A stretch of DNA of 51,229 bases from Gammaproteobacteria bacterium (GTDB taxonomy: Bacteria > Pseudomonadota > Gammaproteobacteria > Pseudomonadales > Azotimanducaceae): contig JAPPGA010000086.1 in the NCBI GenBank assembly GCA_028821515.1, forward strand, positions 1 to 51,229. Reading direction: 5' to 3'. Both the position numbers and the translations under genes were made by a program. Shown piece after piece: positions 17,676-25,674 of this stretch. Position 1 is the stretch's first letter. Each line of letters opens with the position of its first letter. Below the pieces are notes generated by a model. It was not told the DNA's origin, did not search any database, and saw only the letters and a program-made list of their open reading frames with translations.

Positions 17676-18425
17676 TCACTCGTCGGAGACCGGTTGCTCG
17701 CCAGCGGTGATGATTGCCGCTTTGACCTCGTGAAGCATGCTCGCGAGATCCGTGACACTGGTACCACGCATTACCAGCGTCGTACCGTATCTTTCCCCCC
17801 TGTAGAACGGATAGCTGCCGAGTTCCACGTTGGGATAACGTCCCTGGATGTCGGCCAGCGCGGCAGCGATCTGGCTTTCTCCCAGGTACGCGGTGACCGA
17901 CCTTGACCGCACGATGTCGCCACCTTCGATCTCACCGCCGACGGTGGACAGCATCGCCTGCATCACCGATGGAATGCCGGCCATGACGAACACGTTCTCC
18001 ATCAGGAACCCCTGGGGCCCGCCGGTTGGGTTGTCGACAAGGGTTGCGCCCTCGGGAATGCGCGCCATGCGCAACCGGTTTTCCATGACGTCTTCCAGTG
18101 CGGGCCGCTGGCGAATGCGCCGGGCGATCTCGTCGCTGACGACGAGCGGTACGCCGAATGCCTTGGCGATGCACTCTGCGGTGATGTCGTCGTGCGTCGG
18201 GCCGATGCCGCCGGTGGTGAAGACGTAGTCGAAACGCGCCCTCGCATCATTGACGGCGGCAACGATCACGTCCTCTACATCGGGAATGACTCGCGCTTCT
18301 TCAACCCGTACACCCCACTCGTTGAGCCGTTGCGCAATGTGCGCCAGGTTGGTGTCCTGGGTGCGTCCGGACAGGATTTCGTTGCCGATGATGACGACGC
18401 ACGCCGTGACGATTCGATCGGGCAT
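17676..18425 (-). CDS. CinA N-terminal (MocF/MoaB-like) domain protein
   Basis: A 249-residue stand-alone competence/damage-inducible domain. The molybdopterin-binding-fold signature is clear: IGNEILSGRTQDTNLAHIAQ at residues 13-32 and FTTGGIGPTHDD at about 69-80. In full-length CinA this domain hydrolyses ADP-ribose or related pyrophosphates in NAD recycling, and a C-terminal PncC domain deamidates NMN. The PncC half is absent here, as in YfaY-type single-domain relatives. It lies 30 bases after the enoyl-CoA hydratase homologue on the same strand. The precise substrate is unknown. Confidence 0.88.
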   Translation of the reverse strand: MPDRIVTACVVIIGNEILSGRTQDTNLAHIAQRLNEWGVRVEEARVIPDVEDVIVAAVNDARARFDYVFTTGGIGPTHDDITAECIAKAFGVPLVVSDEIARRIRQRPALEDVMENRLRMARIPEGATLVDNPTGGPQGFLMENVFVMAGIPSVMQAMLSTVGGEIEGGDIVRSRSVTAYLGESQIAAALADIQGRYPNVELGSYPFYRGERYGTTLVMRGTSVTDLASMLHEVKAAIITAGEQPVSDE

Positions 18426-18455
18426 TCGTGGCTCCCCAGTCAGGCGTCCGGTGGC

Positions 18456-19256
18456 CTAGCGACCGTCAAACTGCGGTGTCCGCTTCTCGGCGAAGGCCCG
18501 GCGGCCTTCCCTGTAGTCGTCGGAGTCGAAACAGGCTTCCACCAGTCGCCGCACGTTTTCTAGGTCCTCCTTGCGTCCGCCCCTTTCCCAGGCGTCCACG
18601 GCTGCCTTGGCAGCCTTCAGGGTCAAAGGTGCGTTGGCGGCAACCCGATCGGCGTAACCCGCCACGGCGTCCCGAATGGCGTCGCGCTCTTCGATGAAGT
18701 TGATCAGGCCGATTCGGAGCGCTTCGGCGGCATCGAGGAATCGTGCGGACAGGAGGATGTCGCGGGCAGCCGTCGGTCCGACTTGGCGTGAGAGCTTGGC
18801 GAGTCCCTCGTAGCCGTAGCCAAGCCCGAGTTTGGCTGCCGGGATGCCGAACAACGAATCCGGTGTGGCGAAACGCACGTCGGCATTCAATGCGGCGGCC
18901 AAGCCGCCGCCGATGCAGTAACCCTCGATGCAGGCGATCAACGGTTTGGAGAACGTGCCCAGCGCCTTGCTGCCGCGTGCCGAGGCGGCGCCGTAGCTGG
19001 CCATCTGCTTCGCATTCCCGCGCTTCGCGTCGAATTCACTGATGTCCGCGCCGGACACGAACGCCTTGCCGCCGGCGCCGCGCATGACGGCGACGCGAAC
19101 GTCGGGGTCCTGTTCGAACCGCCCCATGATGTCGCCGATGGCCTGCCACATTTCCAGAGAGACAGCATTGCGGCGCGCCGGGTTGTTGTATTCCATCCAG
19201 CCGACACCGTCCCGGATCCAGGCACGCATCTTTTGGGTCTCGAGTTTCAGTTCCAT
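18456..19256 (-). CDS. Enoyl-CoA hydratase/isomerase-family protein
   Basis: A 266-residue crotonase-fold protein. The first oxyanion-hole segment is GGKAFVSGADISEFDAKRG and the second is IEGYCIGGGLAAALNADVRF, both canonical. In classical hydratases the next block reads F-x-x-PE-x-x-x-G and supplies a catalytic Glu; here it is FGIPAAKLGLGYGYEG, with Ala in place of that Glu. The second catalytic position is also changed (ARDILLSAR). It probably binds an acyl-CoA but may catalyse another crotonase reaction or lack hydratase activity. I chose the ATG at 19256, with GGAG 8 bases upstream, over a GTG three codons earlier. It follows the VWA gene by 33 bases. Confidence 0.85.
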   Translation of the reverse strand: MELKLETQKMRAWIRDGVGWMEYNNPARRNAVSLEMWQAIGDIMGRFEQDPDVRVAVMRGAGGKAFVSGADISEFDAKRGNAKQMASYGAASARGSKALGTFSKPLIACIEGYCIGGGLAAALNADVRFATPDSLFGIPAAKLGLGYGYEGLAKLSRQVGPTAARDILLSARFLDAAEALRIGLINFIEERDAIRDAVAGYADRVAANAPLTLKAAKAAVDAWERGGRKEDLENVRRLVEACFDSDDYREGRRAFAEKRTPQFDGR

Positions 19257-19289
19257 ACGGCTCACTCCGATGTCCTTGAGAGGGCAACG

Positions 19290-21281
19290 CTACCGGCGCC
19301 CAAGCTTCCTCCGCTTTCCTTCAACGTAGTCGACCAGTACGTATTCGCCAAGGCGTTCCGGGGTCGTGTAGAACACGCGACCGCCGTTGATGCGCGCGAT
19401 CTGGTCCATGAACTCCTTCAGGTAATAGCTCGAATCCAGCATGAAGGTATTGATCGCGATGCCCTTGCGCGTGCATCGCCGGACGGCGCCGTAGGTGGCC
19501 CGGTAGGTCTCCCGCGTCGGCGGGTACGAGAAGTAATGGCGACCGTTCGGAAGCAGGTGGGCGGTGGGTTCGCCGTCCGAGATCATGATGATCTGCTTGC
19601 TGCCGGCGTCGTGTTTCGACAGCAGTCCTTCCGCCAGCAGCATGGCGTGCTGCATGTTGGTGCCAAGCACGTATTCGTCCCACTGCAGCAGGGGAAGGTC
19701 ATGCGCCTTCAATTCGCGCGCGTACGCTGCGAAACCGATGATGTAGAAGTCGTCGCGGGGGTATTGGGAGGTAATGAGGTTGTGCAGCGCCAGGGCGACT
19801 TTCTTCGCGGCCTGGAACGCACCCCGGAGCGCCATAGACCAGGACTGGTCCACCAGCATGGCCGTGGCGGTCGATGTCCGGAGTTCCGACCGGTAGACCT
19901 CGAAGTCCTCCGGTTGCAGCCGGACCGGCATTGACGGCCCCTCGCGGTCGATGGCATTCCTGATGGTGCGCGGCATGTGCAGGTGGAACGGGTCGCCGTA
20001 CTCGTAGGGTTTGGTCTGTTCGAGACGGTCGCCGAATCGTCCTTCTTCCGGCAGCGCATGACTGCCAAGCCGTTGCCGGCGCAAGCGCGCATAGATTTCG
20101 CCAAGCGCCTTCTGGCCAATCGTGCGGGCGCCTCGCGGGGTGAGTTCCCACCGGTCGCCGTCGCGGATATATCCCGCGTCGCGCAATGACCTCAGGAGTT
20201 CCTTGAGATTGTCGAGGGACTCGGTGGCTTCGTCGTCCAGCAGGGTACCCAGGGCCTCCTCGTCAATGCGTTCGAGGTCCCCGCTGCGCTCCGCCTCCCG
20301 AACCTGGTCGATGAGCTGGTCGAGATCGCGCATCTCGCCCATGAGCCGCATCGCGGCCTCGAGATCCAGTTCGTCGCCGCCACCGAACACGTAGCGCTTG
20401 CCTTCGGGGTTCAAGAAGTCCATTTCATTGGCGAGCTTGGCAAGCTCTGCTTCGAGTTCCGGGTCGCCGAAGCGATCCGACATCAATGACTGCAACTGCT
20501 CGCGCTGTTGCGGCGACAACGAGGCGAGCAGCGATTGGGCCGCCGCCATCTGCCGGCGCATCTGGTCGAGCAACTCGTCGAGTGACCCTGGGGGATCGTC
20601 GCCGAACATGTCCCCGAACTCCTGCATGAAGTCGTCGAAACGCGGGTCCTCGTCCGCGATCTTCCGCTCAAGCATCTCGTTCAGCCCCTTGACCATGTCC
20701 TTCATGCGCTCGATGTCCTCCCCGGACATCCGGTTGACCATGCGCTCGATGTCGTTGAAGAACGTACGCGTCATGGCCTTGCGCAACTGGTTGAGGAGTT
20801 CCAGGAATTTGCGTTGTGCGTCTGGATTGAGGAATTCGTATTCCTCCAGCGACTTCATCTTGCCTCCCACATCGTCCGGGAGGTCGTCAAGGGCTTCCTG
20901 GTTGCGGTCGGCGATTTCCTTCAGGACCTGGTCCGCGTACTCGTCGTCCTCGCGGTCCATCCACTCGTCGATGGTGTCCTGCTCGGCCTCGAGGATGCGC
21001 GAAAGTTGCTGTTCGATGTCCCGCATGACGCTGGACAGATCGAACTGTTCAAGGCGCTCGCGCCTGCGGTCCCGCAGCTTTCGCATGATGTCGCGGAGAC
21101 CCTGCACCCGTCGACCGCCGGTTTGCATGCCGCGCGACATGAGGTTGCGCAATGCCCAGCGGAGGTCACCATACTCGGTGAGGTCGTCGGCGATGGCCGC
21201 CAGCACGTCGTCCGCCGCGATGTCCAGGGCCTGTGTGCCGTCCCAGCGCGAATACCGAAAGCGTGTCGCGAAGTGTCGCAA
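19290..21281 (-). CDS. VWA-domain protein, partner of the adjacent AAA+ ATPase
   Basis: A 663-residue soluble protein. Residues 1-440 are mostly charged helices (FDLSSVMRDIEQQLSRILEA, long Asp/Glu-Arg-rich stretches). The C-terminal 200 residues form a von Willebrand A domain with an intact MIDAS: VDQSWSM (DxSxS), GTNMQHA (Thr) and MISDGEPTA (Asp). It pairs with the AAA+ gene 69 bases upstream, like the D and I subunits of magnesium chelatase or other MoxR-type ATPase/VWA couples that remodel target proteins. No chlorophyll or cobalamin genes are nearby, so metal chelation is unlikely. The client is unknown. There is no signal peptide, so it acts in the cytoplasm. Confidence 0.85.
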   Translation of the reverse strand: MRHFATRFRYSRWDGTQALDIAADDVLAAIADDLTEYGDLRWALRNLMSRGMQTGGRRVQGLRDIMRKLRDRRRERLEQFDLSSVMRDIEQQLSRILEAEQDTIDEWMDREDDEYADQVLKEIADRNQEALDDLPDDVGGKMKSLEEYEFLNPDAQRKFLELLNQLRKAMTRTFFNDIERMVNRMSGEDIERMKDMVKGLNEMLERKIADEDPRFDDFMQEFGDMFGDDPPGSLDELLDQMRRQMAAAQSLLASLSPQQREQLQSLMSDRFGDPELEAELAKLANEMDFLNPEGKRYVFGGGDELDLEAAMRLMGEMRDLDQLIDQVREAERSGDLERIDEEALGTLLDDEATESLDNLKELLRSLRDAGYIRDGDRWELTPRGARTIGQKALGEIYARLRRQRLGSHALPEEGRFGDRLEQTKPYEYGDPFHLHMPRTIRNAIDREGPSMPVRLQPEDFEVYRSELRTSTATAMLVDQSWSMALRGAFQAAKKVALALHNLITSQYPRDDFYIIGFAAYARELKAHDLPLLQWDEYVLGTNMQHAMLLAEGLLSKHDAGSKQIIMISDGEPTAHLLPNGRHYFSYPPTRETYRATYGAVRRCTRKGIAINTFMLDSSYYLKEFMDQIARINGGRVFYTTPERLGEYVLVDYVEGKRRKLGRR

Positions 21282-21350
21282 GTTGGTCAGTCCTTAAGCG
21301 GGGCGGCGGCGGTGAAAGACGGCACCCGCAGGGTGACGGATTTCATGGCA

Positions 21351-22748
21351 CTAACCCGTGAAGACGGCGTGGCCGCGGACGCCGTGCTTGTTCAGCAATT
21401 CGTGCAGGTGCAGGCCTTCGAGTATGAACTCGACCGCTGCGGCCGCCTGGCCCGGCCCGGTCTCGCCCGCCAGCCCTGCGACGGCCTCCCGCAGGCCGTC
21501 GACGCGGCCGAGGGTTTCGATGTACGCATCGATCGGGGCCGACTCGCCGGTTTCCACCGAAAGTCCGTCGTTGAAGGCCATGGCGACAGTCTCCAGCTTG
21601 TCCGTGTCGACGTGACGGTCGTACACGGTCTTCACGGCGGCGTTGACGATGCGCTGGAGAATCTTGTCCTCCTGGCCTTCCTCCATGGCTTCGAATTCGA
21701 CCTTGCCGCGCAGGGAAGGGGCGATGAAAGTCAGGTCGGAGATGCGTGGCACGACCTTGGACTCACCTAAGCGCAGTGCCCGGCGGAATGCGTTGGCGAG
21801 CAGCGACTCGTAGTTCGAAATGGACGTGCGGACAGAGACGCCGGAGCGCTGGTTGATATCGGGGGATTGCCGCGCGAGATGCGTCACCTCCGCGATCACC
21901 TCACGCATGTATCCCGGCACGTGGAGTTCCCGGCCCGCCATGTCGAACCGGGACGCTTCCTGCTCCATGATGGCGATCTCCTGTTCCACGGACTCGGGAT
22001 AGTGCGTGCGAACCTGTGCGCCGTAGCGGTCCTTCAGCGGCGTGATGATGCGGCCGCGATTCGTGTAATCCTCCGGGTTCGCCGTAGCCACGAGGAAGAC
22101 ATCGAGCGACAGGCGCACCTTGTGGCCGCGAATCTGGATGTCGCGTTCCTCCATGACGTTGAGCAGGCCAACCTGAATCCGCTCGGTCAGGTCCGGCAAC
22201 TCGTTGATTGCGAAGATGCCCCGGTTCATTCGCGGCACGAGGCCGAAATGGATAGTCAGGGCGTCGGAAAGGTACCTGCCTTCCGCCACCTTGATCGGAT
22301 CGACCTCGCCGATCAGGTCTGCGATGGTGATGTCCGGAGTCGCGAGCTTTTCCCCGTAGCGCTCGTCGCGGTGCAGCCATCGAATGGGTGCGTCTTCGCC
22401 CCGCTCCATGACGATGGCCTTGCCCGCTTCGGTGATGGGACTCTCGGGATTCTCCGGAATCTCGGTACCGTCGAGGATCGGCGTGTATTCGTCGAGCAAG
22501 GTGGTCAAGGCGCGCAGGATGCGTGACTTTGCCTGGCCACGTTCGCCGAGGAGTATCAGGTCCTGGCCGCCCAGGATCGCGTTCTGAATCTCCGGAATGA
22601 CGGTTTCGTCGTAGCCAACGATACCGGGAAACAGGGTGTCGCCGCTGGCGAGTCTTGCGATGAGGTTGCGCCGTAGTTCCGTCTTGACGGACGAAACAGA
22701 GTAGCTGGCTGCCCGGAGTTCCCCGAGGGTGGCAGGCCTCGACCCCAT
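21351..22748 (-). CDS. AAA+ ATPase, magnesium-chelatase ChlI/MoxR-like
   Basis: A 465-residue ATPase. Walker A is GERGQAKS (68-75); the Walker B region reads GIFAINELPDL, with Asn in place of the usual first Asp, a variation I associate with this ATPase group; sensor 1 is FLVATANPEDYTNRG. A domain with conserved RSGVSVRTSISNYESLLANA follows, as in ChlI-type ATPases. I start at ATG 22748 because AAGGAG lies 11 bases upstream; a longer open frame up to 22868 codes for unconvincing sequence. It is the first gene of the ATPase-VWA pair and is divergent from xthA. It probably hydrolyses ATP to drive the VWA partner. Confidence 0.88.
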   Translation of the reverse strand: MGSRPATLGELRAASYSVSSVKTELRRNLIARLASGDTLFPGIVGYDETVIPEIQNAILGGQDLILLGERGQAKSRILRALTTLLDEYTPILDGTEIPENPESPITEAGKAIVMERGEDAPIRWLHRDERYGEKLATPDITIADLIGEVDPIKVAEGRYLSDALTIHFGLVPRMNRGIFAINELPDLTERIQVGLLNVMEERDIQIRGHKVRLSLDVFLVATANPEDYTNRGRIITPLKDRYGAQVRTHYPESVEQEIAIMEQEASRFDMAGRELHVPGYMREVIAEVTHLARQSPDINQRSGVSVRTSISNYESLLANAFRRALRLGESKVVPRISDLTFIAPSLRGKVEFEAMEEGQEDKILQRIVNAAVKTVYDRHVDTDKLETVAMAFNDGLSVETGESAPIDAYIETLGRVDGLREAVAGLAGETGPGQAAAAVEFILEGLHLHELLNKHGVRGHAVFTG

Positions 22749-22788
22749 TGCTTGTTTCGCTCCTTCAGGCTGGGACCCCGTAGATGCA

Positions 22789-22817
22789 AGTGTGTCAGCT
22801 ACGCCAGGGGATGGCAA
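22789..22817 (-). promoter_or_regulatory. Possible promoter for the AAA+/VWA pair
   Basis: On the minus strand TTGCCA (22817-22812, 5 of 6 to the -35 box) is followed after 17 bases by CACACT (22794-22789, 3 of 6 to the -10 box), giving a leader of about 35 bases before the ATG at 22748. Confidence 0.3.
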
Positions 22818-22905
22818 ACGGCCGCCCGGAGATGTCTGACTTCTGCATGCAGGCCCGGCTCGTGGCAAAGGCGCTTTGCCGGACGAAACCGGTTAGGATG
22901 CCGCC

Positions 22906-23673
22906 ATGCGAGTCGCGACCTGGAACGTGAACGGCGTGCGCGCACGCCTCGATTTCATCCGCATCTGGCTGCAGGAACGCCGCCCCGACATAGTCGGTCT
23001 GCAGGAGATCAAGACGGAAGCCGACGACTTCCCGCATTCGACCTTCGAGGAACTCGGTTACGAGGTGGTCCTCCATGGGCAGAAGGGCTGGAACGGAGTT
23101 GCCGTGCTGTCGCGCCTTCCGGTCGAAGATAGCTTTCGCGGCCTGGCTGGGCAGGAGGAGATGGGAGCGAGACTCGTGGGCGCGAGCATCGGCGGACTCA
23201 CGTTTGCCACCGTCTATTGCCCCAACGGCAAGTCGCTGGAACACGAGGACTTCGTAGGCAAACTCGCCTGGCTGGACGACCTTGCCACCTTCTGGTCGGC
23301 CCAAAACGTGGGGCAGGGCATCCTTTGCGGCGATTTCAACGTGGTTCCGCAGGCGGTCGACAGTTGGCGCGGCGAGGATGCGGACGGGCAGATTTTCCAC
23401 ACGGTGGAAGAGAGGAGCCGGTTCGACGCGCTCCTTGGAGCCGGCCTCGCGGATCTCTTTCGCGAGAAAAACCCCGATTCCCGCGCGTTCTCCTGGTGGG
23501 ACTACCGGGCCGGCGCATTCCGCTTCGGGCACGGCTTGAGGATCGATTTCCTGCTGGGCACGCCGCCGGTGTTGGCGCGCGTCAACCAGGTCGAGATAGA
23601 CCGCGACTTTCGAAAGAAAAAGGAAGGTCTGACGGCGTCTGACCACGCCCCGGTGATCGCGGATCTCGACTAA
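22906..23673 (+). CDS. xthA: Exodeoxyribonuclease III
   Basis: A 255-residue AP endonuclease/3'-exonuclease of the Xth type that acts in base-excision repair. All catalytic motifs are present: N7-V-N in MRVATWNVNGVRARL, the metal-binding Glu E34 in GLQEIKTEADDFP, D143 and N145 in CGDFNVVP, RIDF around D214, and D246-H247 in SDHAPV. The length matches the family (about 255-270). It is transcribed away from the AAA+ gene across a 157-base divergent gap. The next gene on this strand begins 105 bases on. Confidence 0.93.
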   Translation: MRVATWNVNGVRARLDFIRIWLQERRPDIVGLQEIKTEADDFPHSTFEELGYEVVLHGQKGWNGVAVLSRLPVEDSFRGLAGQEEMGARLVGASIGGLTFATVYCPNGKSLEHEDFVGKLAWLDDLATFWSAQNVGQGILCGDFNVVPQAVDSWRGEDADGQIFHTVEERSRFDALLGAGLADLFREKNPDSRAFSWWDYRAGAFRFGHGLRIDFLLGTPPVLARVNQVEIDRDFRKKKEGLTASDHAPVIADLD

Positions 23674-23689
23674 GTGTCGTGTGTGACAC
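23674..23689. repeat. Short palindrome upstream of the hydroxyproline operon
   Basis: gtgtc (23674-23678) and gacac (23685-23689) form a 5-base inverted repeat with a 6-base spacer, 90 bases before the DapA-family start. It directly abuts the xthA stop codon. It might be an operator half-site pair for an unseen regulator. The arms are short, so chance is a real possibility. Confidence 0.2.
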
Positions 23690-23778
23690 GAAACCAGTTC
23701 TCAGATTACGCGAGTTCTGAAGCGCGGTAGATTTGGATAGGGCATTGCTTCTCAAGAGTAGTCGAAGCACCAGGAACC

Positions 23779-24726
23779 ATGTCTGACCCGGAGTCCGTTT
23801 TCGCCGGCTGTATACCGGCCCTCATGACACCCTGCGATGCCGGTGGCAAACCGGATTTCGATGCTCTCGCGGAAAAGGGCGCGGAACTCGTGGGAGGCGG
23901 GATGCGGGGCGTCGTCTATTGCGGGTCCATGGGCGAATGGCCGCTCCTGTCCGACGGGCAGCGGCGGAAAGGCGTCGAGGCGTTAGCGGAGATGAACGTT
24001 CCGGTGGTCGTCGGTACCGGCGCCCAGAACTCCGCGCGGGCAGCGGCGCTCGCCAGCCATGCCCGGGAGGTCGGCGCTGCCGGTCTCATGATCATTCCCC
24101 GCGTGCTGTCGCGGGCAACTTCGGCCGCTGCGCAACGTGCGCACTTGGCCGCGGTGCTGCGTGCCGGGGGCGGACTTCCCGCAGTCATCTACAACAGTCC
24201 TTATTACGGATTCGAGACGAAGGCCGAGTTGTTCTTCGACCTGGCACGTGAGTTCGACAACCTGGTCGGGTTCAAGGAATTCGGCGGCCGCGCGTCCCTC
24301 GACTATGCGGCCGAGCACATCACTTCCGGCCGACCGGACCTCAAGTTGGTCGTTGGTGTCGATACCCAGGTCGTGCACGGCATCGTTCGCTGCGGCGCGA
24401 GCGGCGTGATTACGGGCATCGGAAACGTGTTCCCGGCAGCGGTCCTGCGCCTGGTCGAGCTTTGCGAGAAGGCAAGGGACGGCGACGAGGACGCCTTGCG
24501 TTCGGCCAGGGATCTCGACGAAGCACTTGGCGCATTGGCCAGGTTCGACGAGGGACCGGACCTGGTGCTGTACTTCAAGCGCCTGATGGTTCTCGAGGGG
24601 AACCCCGAGTACGCAAACGCTTTGAATCCGGACGACAGACTGAGCGGCTCTCAGCGCGGATACGTCGATACGCACTGGGCGCGCTTTCGACGCTGGTGGG
24701 ATGCATGGCATGGAGCGCGTGGGTGA
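23779..24726 (+). CDS. DapA-family lyase, probable pyrroline-4-hydroxy-2-carboxylate deaminase
   Basis: A 315-residue class I aldolase-fold enzyme of the dihydrodipicolinate synthase family. The Schiff-base Lys is K166 in VGFKEFGG and the Tyr is Y138 in VIYNSPYYG. The loop CGSMGEWPLLS replaces the DapA signature GTTGES, so a true DapA is unlikely. The neighbours are a two-cysteine hydroxyproline epimerase and a D-amino-acid-type dehydrogenase. In that setting the family member deaminates delta-1-pyrroline-4-hydroxy-2-carboxylate to 2-oxoglutarate semialdehyde. That role is inferred from context. Its stop overlaps the epimerase start (GTGA). No transporter or regulator gene accompanies it. Confidence 0.87.
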   Translation: MSDPESVFAGCIPALMTPCDAGGKPDFDALAEKGAELVGGGMRGVVYCGSMGEWPLLSDGQRRKGVEALAEMNVPVVVGTGAQNSARAAALASHAREVGAAGLMIIPRVLSRATSAAAQRAHLAAVLRAGGGLPAVIYNSPYYGFETKAELFFDLAREFDNLVGFKEFGGRASLDYAAEHITSGRPDLKLVVGVDTQVVHGIVRCGASGVITGIGNVFPAAVLRLVELCEKARDGDEDALRSARDLDEALGALARFDEGPDLVLYFKRLMVLEGNPEYANALNPDDRLSGSQRGYVDTHWARFRRWWDAWHGARG

Positions 24727-25673
24727 GCAACCTGCGGGTGATCGACTCCCACACCGCGGGCGAACCTACGCGGGCAGTGGTCAGTGGCGGTCCGGACCTC
24801 GGTGGCGGCCCCATGGCGGAACGACTGCGGCGCTTCGAGAAACACCACGACGACTTCCGGCGATCGGTGGTCCTCGAACCTCGCGGGTCGGATGCCCTGG
24901 TCGGTGCGCTGCTCTGTGAACCGACCGAGGCGGGCTGCGCGACCGGCGTGATCTTCTTCAACAACGTGGGTTACCTCAACATGTGCGGTCACGGTGCCAT
25001 CGGCGTGGCCGTCACGCTGGCGTACCTGGAAAGGGTCGAACTGGGCGAACTGTGCCTCGAGACCCCGATCGGGGTCGTCTCCATCGTTCTTCATTCGCCC
25101 AACGAAGCCACCATCGAGAACGTCCCAAGCTACCGTTTTCGATCGGGTGTTGCCGTTGCAGTGGAAGGTCTTGGCATCGTGCGGGGGGATGTGGCGTGGG
25201 GAGGCAACTGGTTTTTTCTTGCTGACTCGACGTCGATCCCTGGCCTGGCGCCAATCGCGCTCGGTGCCGAGTCCCAACTGACCGAAGCCACGAGGCGCAT
25301 CAAGGCAGCGCTGGTTCGAGAGGGAGTGACGGGTCGCGACGGCGCCGAGATCGACCATATCGAATTGTTCGAACCCGCCGTCTCCGCCGGCGCCGACAGC
25401 CGGAATTTCGTGCTCTGTCCCGGTGCTGCCTATGACCGTTCGCCCTGCGGTACGGGAACGAGTGCCAAGGTCGCCTGCCTTGCGGCCGAGGGAGCGTTGC
25501 AGCCGGGGGAGGACTGGGTGCAGGAAAGCCTGATCGGTTCGCGCTTCGTGGCGCGTTACCGGCTGAGTGCCGAAGGTGAGGTCATCCCCAGTATCACCGG
25601 CCAAGCGTTTGTCTGCGGCGATACCACCCTGATCCGCCACCCGCAGGACCCGTTCCGCGACGGAATCGGGTGA
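24723..25673 (+). CDS. 4-hydroxyproline 2-epimerase (proline racemase family)
   Basis: A 316-residue PLP-independent racemase/epimerase. Both catalytic cysteines are present: C88 in NMCGHGAIGVAV and C242 in DRSPCGTGTSAKV. The Cys-Cys pair marks racemases and epimerases, while trans-3-hydroxyproline dehydratases have Thr at the second site. The SPCG and MCGH contexts, together with the following FAD dehydrogenase, fit trans-4-hydroxy-L-proline to cis-4-hydroxy-D-proline epimerisation. Proline racemase remains a minor alternative. The open frame extends far upstream, but the GTG at 24723, overlapping the DapA-family stop by 4 bases, is where homology begins (MSNLRVIDSHTAGEPTR). Confidence 0.9.
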   Translation: MSNLRVIDSHTAGEPTRAVVSGGPDLGGGPMAERLRRFEKHHDDFRRSVVLEPRGSDALVGALLCEPTEAGCATGVIFFNNVGYLNMCGHGAIGVAVTLAYLERVELGELCLETPIGVVSIVLHSPNEATIENVPSYRFRSGVAVAVEGLGIVRGDVAWGGNWFFLADSTSIPGLAPIALGAESQLTEATRRIKAALVREGVTGRDGAEIDHIELFEPAVSAGADSRNFVLCPGAAYDRSPCGTGTSAKVACLAAEGALQPGEDWVQESLIGSRFVARYRLSAEGEVIPSITGQAFVCGDTTLIRHPQDPFRDGIG

Positions 25674-25674
25674 C

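Noticed and set aside
19290-22748. Magnesium or cobalt chelatase
   Set aside because: The ATPase/VWA pair resembles ChlI/ChlD, but no chlorophyll or cobalamin gene and no ChlH/CobN-type large subunit is present, so a general MoxR-type remodelling role is more likely.
23779-24726. Lysine-pathway dapA
   Set aside because: The GTTGES-type loop of true DapA is replaced by GSMGEW and the gene sits in a hydroxyproline operon.
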